Of a stretch of DNA of 64,000 bases, positions 50,889-59,350 are shown piece after piece. Every line of letters begins with the position of its first letter. The stretch's first letter is position 1. The stretch is taken from positions 62,001 to 126,000 of the forward strand of contig NZ_BMYD01000003.1 of the NCBI RefSeq assembly GCF_014652095.1, in the 5' to 3' direction. This stretch comes from Cognatilysobacter bugurensis. Lineage in GTDB: Bacteria; Pseudomonadota; Gammaproteobacteria; Xanthomonadales; Xanthomonadaceae. Below the pieces are notes generated by a model that was not told where the DNA came from, searched no databases, and saw only the letters and a program-made list of their open reading frames with translations. Made by a program: the position numbers and the translations under genes.

Positions 50889-52412
50889 ATGTCCGCCGTG
50901 CAAACCGCGAATCCCGGCGTCGACCTCGCCGCCGCAGACCGTCCCTCGCCGTGGTGGAAGTGGCTGCTGGCGGCGCTGCTGCTGACCGGGCTGGTCTGGG
51001 CGACCGTCATTTTCGTCTGGCAGGTCAACCGCACCGACCCGGGCGCGCGTGACCTGCTGCTGTGGCTGGTCGCGCTGCCGATGGGGCTGATCGCGGGCGC
51101 CCACCTGCTGCGCTCGGGCCTGCGGGGCCGAAGCGTGCGCGCCGCGGAGATCGCGCCGGCGGGTGTGGACGCGGTGGCCGCCACTGACGGGCTGGACGCG
51201 CCGCCCCGGGCGTTGCCGCTGCTCGCCCATGCGCTTTCGTGCCGCGCCGGCGTGGATGCGGACGACGCCATCGCGCAGCTGCGCACCGCCCCGCGGCCCG
51301 GGCTGCACCCCAGCCTGCGCGACCGGTACGGCCTGCCGGTGTTCGCCGCGCCCGTCGACGGCCTCGACGTCGATGCAGCCACTGCCGCGTTGCACGACGC
51401 CGGCGCCGAAGACCTCGGGGGCTGGGACGAGGAGATCGCGCGCGCCTGGGCCCTGCTCGAACCGGTGCTCGATGCGTTGCTGCTCGCCGACGTCGCCGCG
51501 CAGGCCCTGCCCGACGACGAGACACCGGCCGACGCGAGCGCGCTGCCGGGGTACGTGTACGCCCACTCGCGCTCGGTGCGCGCGGCGCCCCACCAGGCCG
51601 GACCGCAACTGCAGATCCACGTGCTGCTGCCGGCGCGGTGGCCGTCACATGCGCGGGATATCGCGTCCGACGCTGTCCGCGGTCGCGCGCAGGCGATGGG
51701 GCACGCGGCCGATGCGCTCGAACTCAATGTCGTGCCGCTGTCGCATGCGCGCGAAGTCTGGAGCCTGTTGGATCGGCTGAGCCTGGAGCTGCACGCCGCG
51801 CCGCGTGCTGACCGCCACCTCGTGCTCGCGACCGATTCGCTGGTCGGCGCGTTGTCGGTCGAGGCGCTCGAGCACGCCGGACGGCTGTTCGGTTCGGCGC
51901 AACCCGAGGGCCGCATCCCCGGCGAGGCGGCCGCAGGCCTGCTGCTGGGTGCAGCCAGGACCCCGGACGTGCCGGACGTGGCGCCATTGCAGGTGCACCG
52001 CGCGATCGTGGACCCCGCATCGCGCGAGGATCGCAGCACCCGGGCCGCGGTCCGCGCGGCGGGCGATGTTTGCGCACGTGCGCTCGCGGTCGCGCGGCAA
52101 CCGGCCGACGCGGTGCGCGCGCTGGTCAGCGACGCCGACCAGCGTCCCAGCCGGTCCATCGAGGCCGCCGGCACGCTCGTCGCGCAACTGCCCGAGCTCG
52201 AACCGGACCTGCACGGCCTGCACCTGGGCGTCGCCTGCGGCGACGTCGGGCTCGCCGCGCCGCTGGCCCTGCTCGCGCTCGCCGCCGCCCAGGCGGCGCA
52301 GGCGCAGGCGCCTGTGCTCGCACTCAGCATTGCCGACGACGCCTGCCGCGCCGCGCTGGCGATCACCCCTTTTCCGACGGCCGCCGCAACGGCGACGGCT
52401 GCGGCCGCCTAA
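50889..52412 (+). CDS. T6SS-linked membrane protein with a thiolase-fold-like C-terminal domain
   Basis: 507 residues with two N-terminal transmembrane helices (about 23-46 and 54-75) and a domain of about 430 residues. No named family was recognised, but the C-terminal half looks like a degenerate ketosynthase/thiolase fold: HLVLATDSLVGALSVEALEHAGRLF, then GRIPGEAAAGLLLG (compare the FIPGEAAAALLL segment of KS-like proteins), then HLGVACGDVGLAAPLALLALA near the end. No active-site Cys in a KS context is seen, so a non-catalytic scaffold is more likely. It lies between the PAAR gene and tssM, whose start is 22 bases after its stop. The start at 50889 gives the first helix; upstream codons look non-coding. 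Confidence 0.72.
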   Translation: MSAVQTANPGVDLAAADRPSPWWKWLLAALLLTGLVWATVIFVWQVNRTDPGARDLLLWLVALPMGLIAGAHLLRSGLRGRSVRAAEIAPAGVDAVAATDGLDAPPRALPLLAHALSCRAGVDADDAIAQLRTAPRPGLHPSLRDRYGLPVFAAPVDGLDVDAATAALHDAGAEDLGGWDEEIARAWALLEPVLDALLLADVAAQALPDDETPADASALPGYVYAHSRSVRAAPHQAGPQLQIHVLLPARWPSHARDIASDAVRGRAQAMGHAADALELNVVPLSHAREVWSLLDRLSLELHAAPRADRHLVLATDSLVGALSVEALEHAGRLFGSAQPEGRIPGEAAAGLLLGAARTPDVPDVAPLQVHRAIVDPASREDRSTRAAVRAAGDVCARALAVARQPADAVRALVSDADQRPSRSIEAAGTLVAQLPELEPDLHGLHLGVACGDVGLAAPLALLALAAAQAAQAQAPVLALSIADDACRAALAITPFPTAAATATAAAA

Positions 52413-52433
52413 TTGATCCAGGTGCAGTGTTCG

Positions 52434-55400
52434 ATGAGCAGTCTCAGGTATTGGTTAACCGACTACCGCGTGATCAGCGCGCTCGGCGTGGCTGCAGCGG
52501 CGGCCGTGGTGTATTTCGGCGCGGACACGCTGACCGGCATCGGCGCGTGGCTGCTCGTCGCGGCCGTGCTCGCCCTGTTGGTCTGGGGCGCCGTGTGGCT
52601 CGCGCAGCGCATGCGGGCGGCCCGGGCTGCGCGTGAACTCGATGCCATGGTCGCGCAGCAGGCGGACCAGGCCGTAGCCGCGGCGCGGCCGGCGGCGCGC
52701 GCCGACGCCGAGGTGCTGCGTGAGCGCATGCAGGACGCGGTCAAGGCGATCAAGACATCCAAGCTGGGCCTGATGAAGGGCAACGCGGCGCTCTACGAGC
52801 TGCCGTGGTACGTGATCATCGGCAACCCGGCCGCCGGCAAAAGCACCGCGATCCTCAACTCGGGCCTGCGCTTTCCGTTCGAGGACAACCGCAGCAACGT
52901 CATCCACGGGCTCGGCGGCACGCGCAACTGCGACTGGTACTTCACGACCGAAGGCATCGTGCTCGACACGGCCGGGCGCTACACGGTCAGCACCGAAGAC
53001 CGGCTGGAGTGGTTGACGTTCCTCGACCTGCTGAAAAAGCACCGTCCGCGCGCGCCGATCAACGGCGTGATCATCGCGGCAAGCATCGCGGAGCTGTCGG
53101 GCAGCAAGCCGGAGTTCGCGATCGAGCTCGCGAAGAACCTGCGCCAGCGCGTGCAGGAGCTGACCGAGCGGCTCGAGGTGTTCGCGCCGGTCTATGTGGT
53201 GTTCACCAAGGCCGACCTGATCGCGGGTTTCAGTGACTTCTTCCGCGGCCTCGACCCGTCCGAACGCGAGAACGCCTGGGGCGCAACCCTGCCGTTTGAC
53301 CCCAAGGGCGAGGTCGATGCGCTGGACGCGTTCGACAAGCGCTTCGACGAACTCAGCGATGGCCTCAAGGAGATGAGCCTGTCGCAGATGGCGATGCAGC
53401 GCGGCCGCGAGGTCGCGCCGGCGCTGCTGACGCTGCCGCTCGAATTCGCCGCGATCAAGCCTGCGCTGCGCACGTTCATCGCGACGCTGTTCGAGGAAAA
53501 CCCGTACCAGTTCAAGCCGGTGTTCCGCGGCTTCTACTTCACAAGTGCGCTGCAGGAAGGCGTGTCGGTCCAGCACGCGTCCGATCGCATCGGTCGGCAG
53601 TTCGCGCTCGAACCGCGCTCGGCCGCTACGGAGCGCGCGCCGCTGTCGGAGAACAGCCACTTCCTGCTCGGCCTGTTCCGCAAGGTGATCTTCGCCGACA
53701 AGCAGCTGGTCCGGCAGTACTCGAGCCCCACCCGCAACCGCCTGCGCTATGCCGTGTTCTTCGCCTCCGTTGCAGCGCTCGCAATCGCGCTGACCGGCTG
53801 GACGTGGTCGTACACCAGCAACCGCCAGCTCGTGGCGAACGTCACCGCCGATCTCGACAAGGCGATCGAGCTGCAGAAAAACCAGATCGACCTGCAGTCG
53901 CGTATCAAGGCCTTGCTGATCCTGCAAGACCGCATGGAGCAACTCGACCGCTACCGCGACGAGCACCCGGTTGGCATGGGCCTGGGCCTGTACCAGGGCG
54001 AGCGCATCGAGCAGAAACTGCGCGAGGAGTACTTCCACGGCATGCGCCAGCTGATGCTCGCGCCGGTGACCGCCGAGCTCGAGAGTTACCTGCGGCAGGT
54101 GATCGCCCGCCGCGCCGAACTCGCGCAGCCACCGGTCGGCGGCGCGTCGCCGGCCGACGCAACCGCGCAGGCCGCGCCGGCTGCCGGCGCGCTGTACCAG
54201 GCCGTTTCGCCGACCGATGCGAACGACGCCTATGCGGCCTTGAAGACCTATCTGATGCTCGCCGACCGCAGCAAGGCCGAGACGAGCCACCTCAACGACC
54301 AGCTGACGCGCTTCTGGCGCGGCTGGCTCGAGAACAACCGCGGCGGGCTGCCGCGTGAGGAGATGGCACGCGCGGCCGAGCGGTTGATGACGTACTACGT
54401 GAGCCAGTCGACGCGGCCGGACTGGCCGCAGCTCGATCCGAAGTTCAGCCTCGTCGACGACAGCCGCCAAGCCCTCAAGCAGGTCATGAAAGGCACGCCT
54501 GCGCGCGACCGCGTGTATGCGCAGATCAAGCAGCGCGCGGCGACGCGCTACGCGCCAATCACCGTTGCGAGCCTGCTCGGTGAGGACAAGGGCAGCGCGC
54601 TGGTGGCCGGCAGCCATGCGATCAACGGCGCGTTCTCCCAGGCCGCGTGGGAGGGCTACGTCAAGGATGCAATCAAGGAAGCTGCGAACACCCAGCTCAG
54701 CACCACCGATTGGGTGCTTGAGCAGACCGTGCAGAGCGACCTGACGCTGGCCGGCAGCCCCGAGCACATCGCGCAGGAACTCAAGGCGCTGTACAAGGCC
54801 GAGTACGCACGCGAGTGGCACAAGTTCCTGCAGGGCGTGACGATCGCCGAGTTCGGCACGTTCGACCAGGCGGTCGACCGCATGAACGCACTCGGCGATC
54901 CGGCCGGCTCGCCGCTGCGCAAGCTGCTCGAAGCCGTGAACCGCGAGACGATCTGGGACAACCCGGCCGCGCAGAGCAAGCTCGTCGGGGCCGCCAAGAG
55001 CGGTTTTGTCGAGTGGTTCAAGCGCGTGGTCATGCAGCGCAACCCGACATCGATTCCTGTCCAGATCAATCCGGTCACCGGCAAGGAAGAACCGGTGCCG
55101 ATGGGCCCGATCGGAAAGGAGTTCGAAGGCCTCGCGCGGTTGCTCGCTGCGCGCGACGGCGCGCCTCCGCTGCTGCACGGCTACTTCGACGCGCTCGGCA
55201 AGGTCCGCAGCCGCCTCAACACGATCAAGACGCAGGGCGATCCAGGCCCGGGCGCGCGCAAGCTGATGCAGGAAACGCTCGACGGCGCGGGCTCCGAGCT
55301 CGGCGAAGCGCAGCGCCTGGTCGACGAGCAGATGGTCAACGGCCTCAACAATGCGCAGCGACAGGCGCTGCGGCCGCTGCTGATGCGTCCGTTGCTGCAG

Positions 55401-56219
55401 AGCTACGCCGCGCTCGTGCGCCCGGCCGAAGGCGAGATCAACCGCACCTGGCAGGCGCAGGTCTATGAGCCGTTCCAGAGCACGCTCGCGCAGAAGTACC
55501 CGTTCAGCCCCTCGGCGTCGGTCGAAGCGGCGCAGAGCGACATCGAGCAGATCTTCGGCCCGGCCGGTGCGATCGCGAAGTTCGGCAACGATGCCCTCGG
55601 CAGCCTCGTGATCCGCCGCGGCAACACGATGACGCCGCAGCGCTGGGCCGAAATGGGCGTGAGCCTGCGACCGGAGCTGATGAACCACTACGCGAACTGG
55701 GTCGGTGGCAGCGGCGCGACGTCGAGCAGCGGCATGGTGTTCGAGATCCTGCCGTCGCCGGCGGACGGCCGCGAATACAGCATCACGATCGACGGCCAGC
55801 AGCTGCGCTACCGCAACACGCCCCCGCAGTGGACGACGTTCCAGTACCCCGGCGCAGGGGGCGCGCCCGGTGTGCGGATCGAAGCGATCACCGCCGACGG
55901 CCGCACTGTCGAGGTGTTCAACGCGCCGGGCCCGAACGGCATGTCGCGCCTGTACAGCGCCGCGGAGCGCCGCAGCCTGGCCGACAACCACTTTCAGATG
56001 ACGGTCGGCGGCGGCGAGATCGATGTCGGCTTTGAGCTGCGCATCGTGAGCATGCCGCAGTCGGGCACTGCGCAAGGCGGCGACAGCCTGCGCGGCCTGC
56101 GGCTGCCCGAAGCCGTGGCCGGTGCGGCTCCTGCGCCGACGGCTGCCTCGACAGCGGGCGCGGCCACGGCGTCCGCGACGGGCGGCGCTTCGACGCCCGC
56201 CACGGCGGGAGGCCGCTGA
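52434..56219 (+). CDS. tssM: Type VI secretion system membrane core protein TssM (IcmF)
   Basis: A 1261-residue inner-membrane protein. Two helices lie near residues 14-58 and a third near 445-465. The cytosolic GTPase-like domain has Walker A GNPAAGKST at 130-138 and a DTAGRY motif, so nucleotide binding looks possible. The large periplasmic part is followed by a C-terminal domain ending in low-complexity Ala/Thr. With TssJ and TssL, which are not in this window, it forms the membrane complex. ATG 52434 is chosen over TTG 52413 because AGGTG lies 9 bases upstream of the ATG. The stop overlaps the tagF start (TGATG). Confidence 0.95.
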   Translation: MSSLRYWLTDYRVISALGVAAAAAVVYFGADTLTGIGAWLLVAAVLALLVWGAVWLAQRMRAARAARELDAMVAQQADQAVAAARPAARADAEVLRERMQDAVKAIKTSKLGLMKGNAALYELPWYVIIGNPAAGKSTAILNSGLRFPFEDNRSNVIHGLGGTRNCDWYFTTEGIVLDTAGRYTVSTEDRLEWLTFLDLLKKHRPRAPINGVIIAASIAELSGSKPEFAIELAKNLRQRVQELTERLEVFAPVYVVFTKADLIAGFSDFFRGLDPSERENAWGATLPFDPKGEVDALDAFDKRFDELSDGLKEMSLSQMAMQRGREVAPALLTLPLEFAAIKPALRTFIATLFEENPYQFKPVFRGFYFTSALQEGVSVQHASDRIGRQFALEPRSAATERAPLSENSHFLLGLFRKVIFADKQLVRQYSSPTRNRLRYAVFFASVAALAIALTGWTWSYTSNRQLVANVTADLDKAIELQKNQIDLQSRIKALLILQDRMEQLDRYRDEHPVGMGLGLYQGERIEQKLREEYFHGMRQLMLAPVTAELESYLRQVIARRAELAQPPVGGASPADATAQAAPAAGALYQAVSPTDANDAYAALKTYLMLADRSKAETSHLNDQLTRFWRGWLENNRGGLPREEMARAAERLMTYYVSQSTRPDWPQLDPKFSLVDDSRQALKQVMKGTPARDRVYAQIKQRAATRYAPITVASLLGEDKGSALVAGSHAINGAFSQAAWEGYVKDAIKEAANTQLSTTDWVLEQTVQSDLTLAGSPEHIAQELKALYKAEYAREWHKFLQGVTIAEFGTFDQAVDRMNALGDPAGSPLRKLLEAVNRETIWDNPAAQSKLVGAAKSGFVEWFKRVVMQRNPTSIPVQINPVTGKEEPVPMGPIGKEFEGLARLLAARDGAPPLLHGYFDALGKVRSRLNTIKTQGDPGPGARKLMQETLDGAGSELGEAQRLVDEQMVNGLNNAQRQALRPLLMRPLLQSYAALVRPAEGEINRTWQAQVYEPFQSTLAQKYPFSPSASVEAAQSDIEQIFGPAGAIAKFGNDALGSLVIRRGNTMTPQRWAEMGVSLRPELMNHYANWVGGSGATSSSGMVFEILPSPADGREYSITIDGQQLRYRNTPPQWTTFQYPGAGGAPGVRIEAITADGRTVEVFNAPGPNGMSRLYSAAERRSLADNHFQMTVGGGEIDVGFELRIVSMPQSGTAQGGDSLRGLRLPEAVAGAAPAPTAASTAGAATASATGGASTPATAGGR

Positions 56220-57214
56220 TGCTCGCCGTCGACACGTTGCCGGTGAGCTACTTCGGGAAGCTGCCGTCGCGCGGCGACTTCGTGCGCACGGTCGACCACC
56301 ACCCGCTGATGGTGCTGCTCGATCGCTGGGCCGCGGGCGGCGTCGAACTGCTCGCGCAGAACCCGGACTGGAAGCAGCTCTACGACACCGCCGCGCCGAT
56401 CCACTTCGCGTTCCTCGGCTCGAAAAGCCGGCTGGCGATCGCCGGCCACTTCCAGCCGAGCCGGGACGCCACCGGGCGACGCTTCCCGTTCCTGTCGGCG
56501 ACGCGCCTGGAGGTGCCGCAGCCGATCGCGTTCATCGGCCGCAGCCCGCTCGCGCTCGCACGCCTGTGGAGCGGCCTGGCCCGGCTGAGCCGTCAGGCCG
56601 TGCAGGCCGACGACGCACGCGATGCACTGCGCGAGCTCGTCGACAGCCCGGTCACCGTCAACGCCGACCCGGCGGTGTACGCAGCGCCATTCAACGATTT
56701 CCTCGACATGCAGGACATCGGCTCGTTGCAGTCCCTGTTGCGCGGGTCAGGCCACGGCGAGCTCCAATTACGCTGGACGCTGCCGGCACTCGGCTTGCTG
56801 CTGCAGCCACTGCTGAGTGGCGGCGCGACGCAGATCGACAAGGCGCTCGCGCTGCCGCTGCCGCGCGACACGCTGTACCGGCCGCTCGTGGCCGCGTTCT
56901 GGCTCGACCTGCTGGCCGGCTTCACCGCGCGCGCCGACTTCGAAATCGCGGTGATGATTCGTGAGAGCGGCCCGCTCGCGACGGCGCCGCAACTGGTGGT
57001 CGGCTTCAACGGCGCCGACGGCCGCCTGCTGCAGGCGGCGCTCGATCCGCAGGTCGCGCTCGAGCAGATCATTCGCGTCGACGACGCGGAGTGGGTGGCC
57101 GACCAGGTGTCCGGCGACTACGCGCTGGACAAACTGGCGACCTATCTCGAGCGGGACGACCTGTCCCTGCGCATGGCGCGCGCCATCTTCGGCGAAGTTT
57201 TTCTGGGAGTTTGA
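56219..57214 (+). CDS. tagF: Type VI secretion-associated protein TagF (ImpM)
   Basis: 331 residues. The N-terminal half is the TagF domain: YFGKLPSRGDFVR, then DWKQLYDTAAPIHFAFL and FQPSRDATGRRFPFL, conserved across the family. In Pseudomonas TagF represses assembly post-translationally by binding the Fha protein. The C-terminal 170 residues are an extension with weak similarity only. The start overlaps the tssM stop, and an OmpA-family gene follows 2 bases after its stop, so tssM-tagF-ompA is an operon. Confidence 0.92.
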   Translation: MLAVDTLPVSYFGKLPSRGDFVRTVDHHPLMVLLDRWAAGGVELLAQNPDWKQLYDTAAPIHFAFLGSKSRLAIAGHFQPSRDATGRRFPFLSATRLEVPQPIAFIGRSPLALARLWSGLARLSRQAVQADDARDALRELVDSPVTVNADPAVYAAPFNDFLDMQDIGSLQSLLRGSGHGELQLRWTLPALGLLLQPLLSGGATQIDKALALPLPRDTLYRPLVAAFWLDLLAGFTARADFEIAVMIRESGPLATAPQLVVGFNGADGRLLQAALDPQVALEQIIRVDDAEWVADQVSGDYALDKLATYLERDDLSLRMARAIFGEVFLGV

Positions 57215-57216
57215 AC

Positions 57217-58044
57217 ATGCGGCGTTGCTATTGGCGGGGCGCTGCGGCTCCCGCGCGAACGATCCGGGCCGCGGCCTTCGCGATGCTGTGCGTCGCCGCT
57301 CCGCTTGCCCTGGCGCAGGGCGTGCCGGCTGCAAGCGCGGCGGCCGCTCCGAAGCCCATCGTCGCGGCCGGCACGGTGCCCGATGAGGCAACGCGTGCCG
57401 CGGTGCTGAGTCGGCTGCGCGAGCTCTACGGCGCGCAGCGCGTCGTCGACCGGATCGAAATCGACGCGGGCGTCGTCGCGCCGCCGAACTGGCAGCAGCA
57501 CGTGGTGACGATGCTGACGCCCGCGTTGCAGCAGGTCTCGGCGGGGCAGGTCGACATCAGCGGCAACGCGGTCCGCGTGACCGGAGAGGTCGCGAACGAA
57601 GCGCAGCGCCAGCAGGTAGTGAGCGACATGGCCACGGCGCTCAACAACCCGACGTACACGATCACCAATGCGCTTCGAAACGGCAGCGGCCAGCAGAAGC
57701 TGCTCGATGCCGCACTTGCGAACCGCATCATCGAGTTCGAAAGCGGCAGCGCGACGCTCGCACCGCAGGGGCGCGTGATCCTCGACGAAATGGCAGCGGC
57801 GATGCGTCGCATCGGCCAGTCGCGCGTGCAGATCATCGGCCACACCGACGCCGTCGGCGGCCGCGACGCGAACGTGGCGCTGAGCCTCGCTCGCGCGGCG
57901 GCGGTCAAGGCCTACCTCGAAGAGCAGGGCATTGCGGCCGACAACCTCAGCGTGCGTGGGCTGGGGCCGGATCAGCCGGTGGCCGACAACGCGACCCCGC
58001 AGGGTCGTGCGCGCAACCGGCGGATCGAGTTCCGCGTGCTGTGA
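57217..58044 (+). CDS. OmpA-family peptidoglycan-binding protein of the T6SS locus
   Basis: 275 residues: a Sec signal peptide (AAAFAMLCVAAPLALAQG, near residue 34), a BON-like segment (about 55-150) and an OmpA C-terminal domain with IIGHTDAVGGRDANVALSLARA and PQGRARNRRIEFRV, the residues that bind diaminopimelate. It would anchor the secretion machine to the cell wall, as TagL does in other systems; unlike TagL it is periplasmic rather than fused to TssL. Third gene of the tssM operon, ended by the hairpin at 58050. Confidence 0.87.
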   Translation: MRRCYWRGAAAPARTIRAAAFAMLCVAAPLALAQGVPAASAAAAPKPIVAAGTVPDEATRAAVLSRLRELYGAQRVVDRIEIDAGVVAPPNWQQHVVTMLTPALQQVSAGQVDISGNAVRVTGEVANEAQRQQVVSDMATALNNPTYTITNALRNGSGQQKLLDAALANRIIEFESGSATLAPQGRVILDEMAAAMRRIGQSRVQIIGHTDAVGGRDANVALSLARAAAVKAYLEEQGIAADNLSVRGLGPDQPVADNATPQGRARNRRIEFRVL

Positions 58045-58049
58045 GCCCC

Positions 58050-58074
58050 ACGCCCCGGCGCGTCGCCGGGGCGT
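58050..58074. terminator. Bidirectional hairpin between ompA-like gene and tssA
   Basis: ACGCCCCGGCG (58050-58060) and CGCCGGGGCGT (58064-58074) form a perfect 11-bp stem with a 3-base loop, between two convergent stop codons. No T tract, so factor-dependent termination may be involved. Confidence 0.55.
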
Positions 58075-58083
58075 CCGTCAGGC

Positions 58084-59130
58084 TCAGTAGTCGCTGGTCG
58101 TCTCGTCCTTCGAATCGAGCAGCTCTTCGAGCTGGCTCAGCGTGCTGTCGTCCTTGATGACCCGGCGCAACCACACGTGCAGCGGCATTTCGCCCCAGTT
58201 CGCGGCCTTGTCGGCGAGGTAGGCCACCGGGCTGTGCGGCTCGGTGCGTCGGAAGAACTCCGCCACGCGCCGCAGATGCGCGAGCGCCTCGCGGCGTGAG
58301 TCGATTGCGCCGGACGGCGTCGCCACGGCCGCGCCCGCCGTCGACCCGACGGCTGCGCTCACCTCGTGCGACACCGGCACCGGCGCGTCGTTGGTCACGC
58401 CGTCGACAAGCACCCCAGCCTCACGCGCGAAGCGCCGCGCCGTGTCGGCAAACCGTTCGAGCTGGTCGCGTACGCCCGAAAAGCTCGGGCCGTCGATGCC
58501 CAGCCGCGCGTCCACCGCCTGCTGCAGTTCCTGCAGCGCCTCGCGACTGGCGGGCAGCGCGTCGATTAGGCGCAGGTAGAACTCGCGGGGCGTCGCGCGC
58601 CGCGCCGCGTCGATCATCTCCGCCGTGACCCCGTCGGCCTCGTGGCGACGGCCATGCGCGGCCTCGATGTCGGCCAGGCCGAAGCGCCCGTGCGGAGACT
58701 GGATCAACGGCAACTGCCGCAGCCACAGCACCGACTGGTCGAGCAGCCAGCGCAGGCTGCCAACGCGCTGCTCGATGTCGCCGTCCTCGATCACCGGATG
58801 CAGCTCATCCCAATAGCGATCGCACAGCCGCGCGGTCAGCCGGAAGCCCTCGGCCAGCCCGGCGATGCCATGCAGCCGCGTCTGCGCCTCGGTCCACCAC
58901 GCCGCCAGCCGCAGATCCTTGCTGCGCTGTTGCAGCAACCCGCCGCACTGGTTCGCCACGGCGGGCCACTCGGCCGTCTTGAGCTCGGTGATCCACTCGC
59001 CCTGTTCGAGCGTCGGATCGTCCGCGCGCCGCGCTTCCATGATCGCGTCGTATTCGACCGAGAACGAGAGGTCTTCGCCGCACGGCGAGGCGTCGGAAAT
59101 CGGCGCCAGCAGGGCATCCAGATCCAGCAT
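58084..59130 (-). CDS. tssA: Type VI secretion system protein TssA (ImpA N-terminal family)
   Basis: 348 residues. The N-terminal ImpA domain is clear: LLAPISDASPCGEDL and the DPTLEQGEW and DLRLAAWWTEA segments, followed by the long helical region and a shorter C-terminal part ending in HVWLRRVIKDDSTLSQLEELL. TssA is the cytosolic cap that primes and coordinates sheath/tube polymerisation. It is the short form (about 350 residues). The promoter may be TAGAAT at 59166-59161 on the minus strand. It is convergent with the tssM operon and divergent from vgrG. Confidence 0.93.
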   Translation of the reverse strand: MLDLDALLAPISDASPCGEDLSFSVEYDAIMEARRADDPTLEQGEWITELKTAEWPAVANQCGGLLQQRSKDLRLAAWWTEAQTRLHGIAGLAEGFRLTARLCDRYWDELHPVIEDGDIEQRVGSLRWLLDQSVLWLRQLPLIQSPHGRFGLADIEAAHGRRHEADGVTAEMIDAARRATPREFYLRLIDALPASREALQELQQAVDARLGIDGPSFSGVRDQLERFADTARRFAREAGVLVDGVTNDAPVPVSHEVSAAVGSTAGAAVATPSGAIDSRREALAHLRRVAEFFRRTEPHSPVAYLADKAANWGEMPLHVWLRRVIKDDSTLSQLEELLDSKDETTSDY

Positions 59131-59234
59131 GTCAGTCCATTGAATGTTCAGTGAGTCGCGATTCTAGCGAGCAACGACTGACGTGCGACGGCACAAGCTC
59201 ACCCGGCGCGGCACCCGCCCGACGAGTTCTGGTA

Positions 59235-59246
59235 ACTTGCGCAAGT
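59235..59246. promoter_or_regulatory. 12-bp palindrome upstream of vgrG, possible operator
   Basis: ACTTGCGCAAGT is a perfect palindrome in the tssA-vgrG intergenic region, 104 bases before the vgrG start. It could be a dimeric regulator site; no regulator gene is adjacent. Confidence 0.3.
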
Positions 59247-59350
59247 GCGATGGCCGGGCTTCGAAACACGAAGCCTCATGGAACCCAGGTCGGTCGCCCG
59301 GGCCCGCGGCGTTGCGCCACGGGACCCCGCTTTTTCATGGAGGAACAGGC

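Noticed and set aside
52455-56075. Minus-strand open frame of about 1200 codons opposite tssM
   Set aside because: Antisense shadow: composition is Arg/Leu/Val-rich without recognisable motifs, and TssM on the plus strand is complete.
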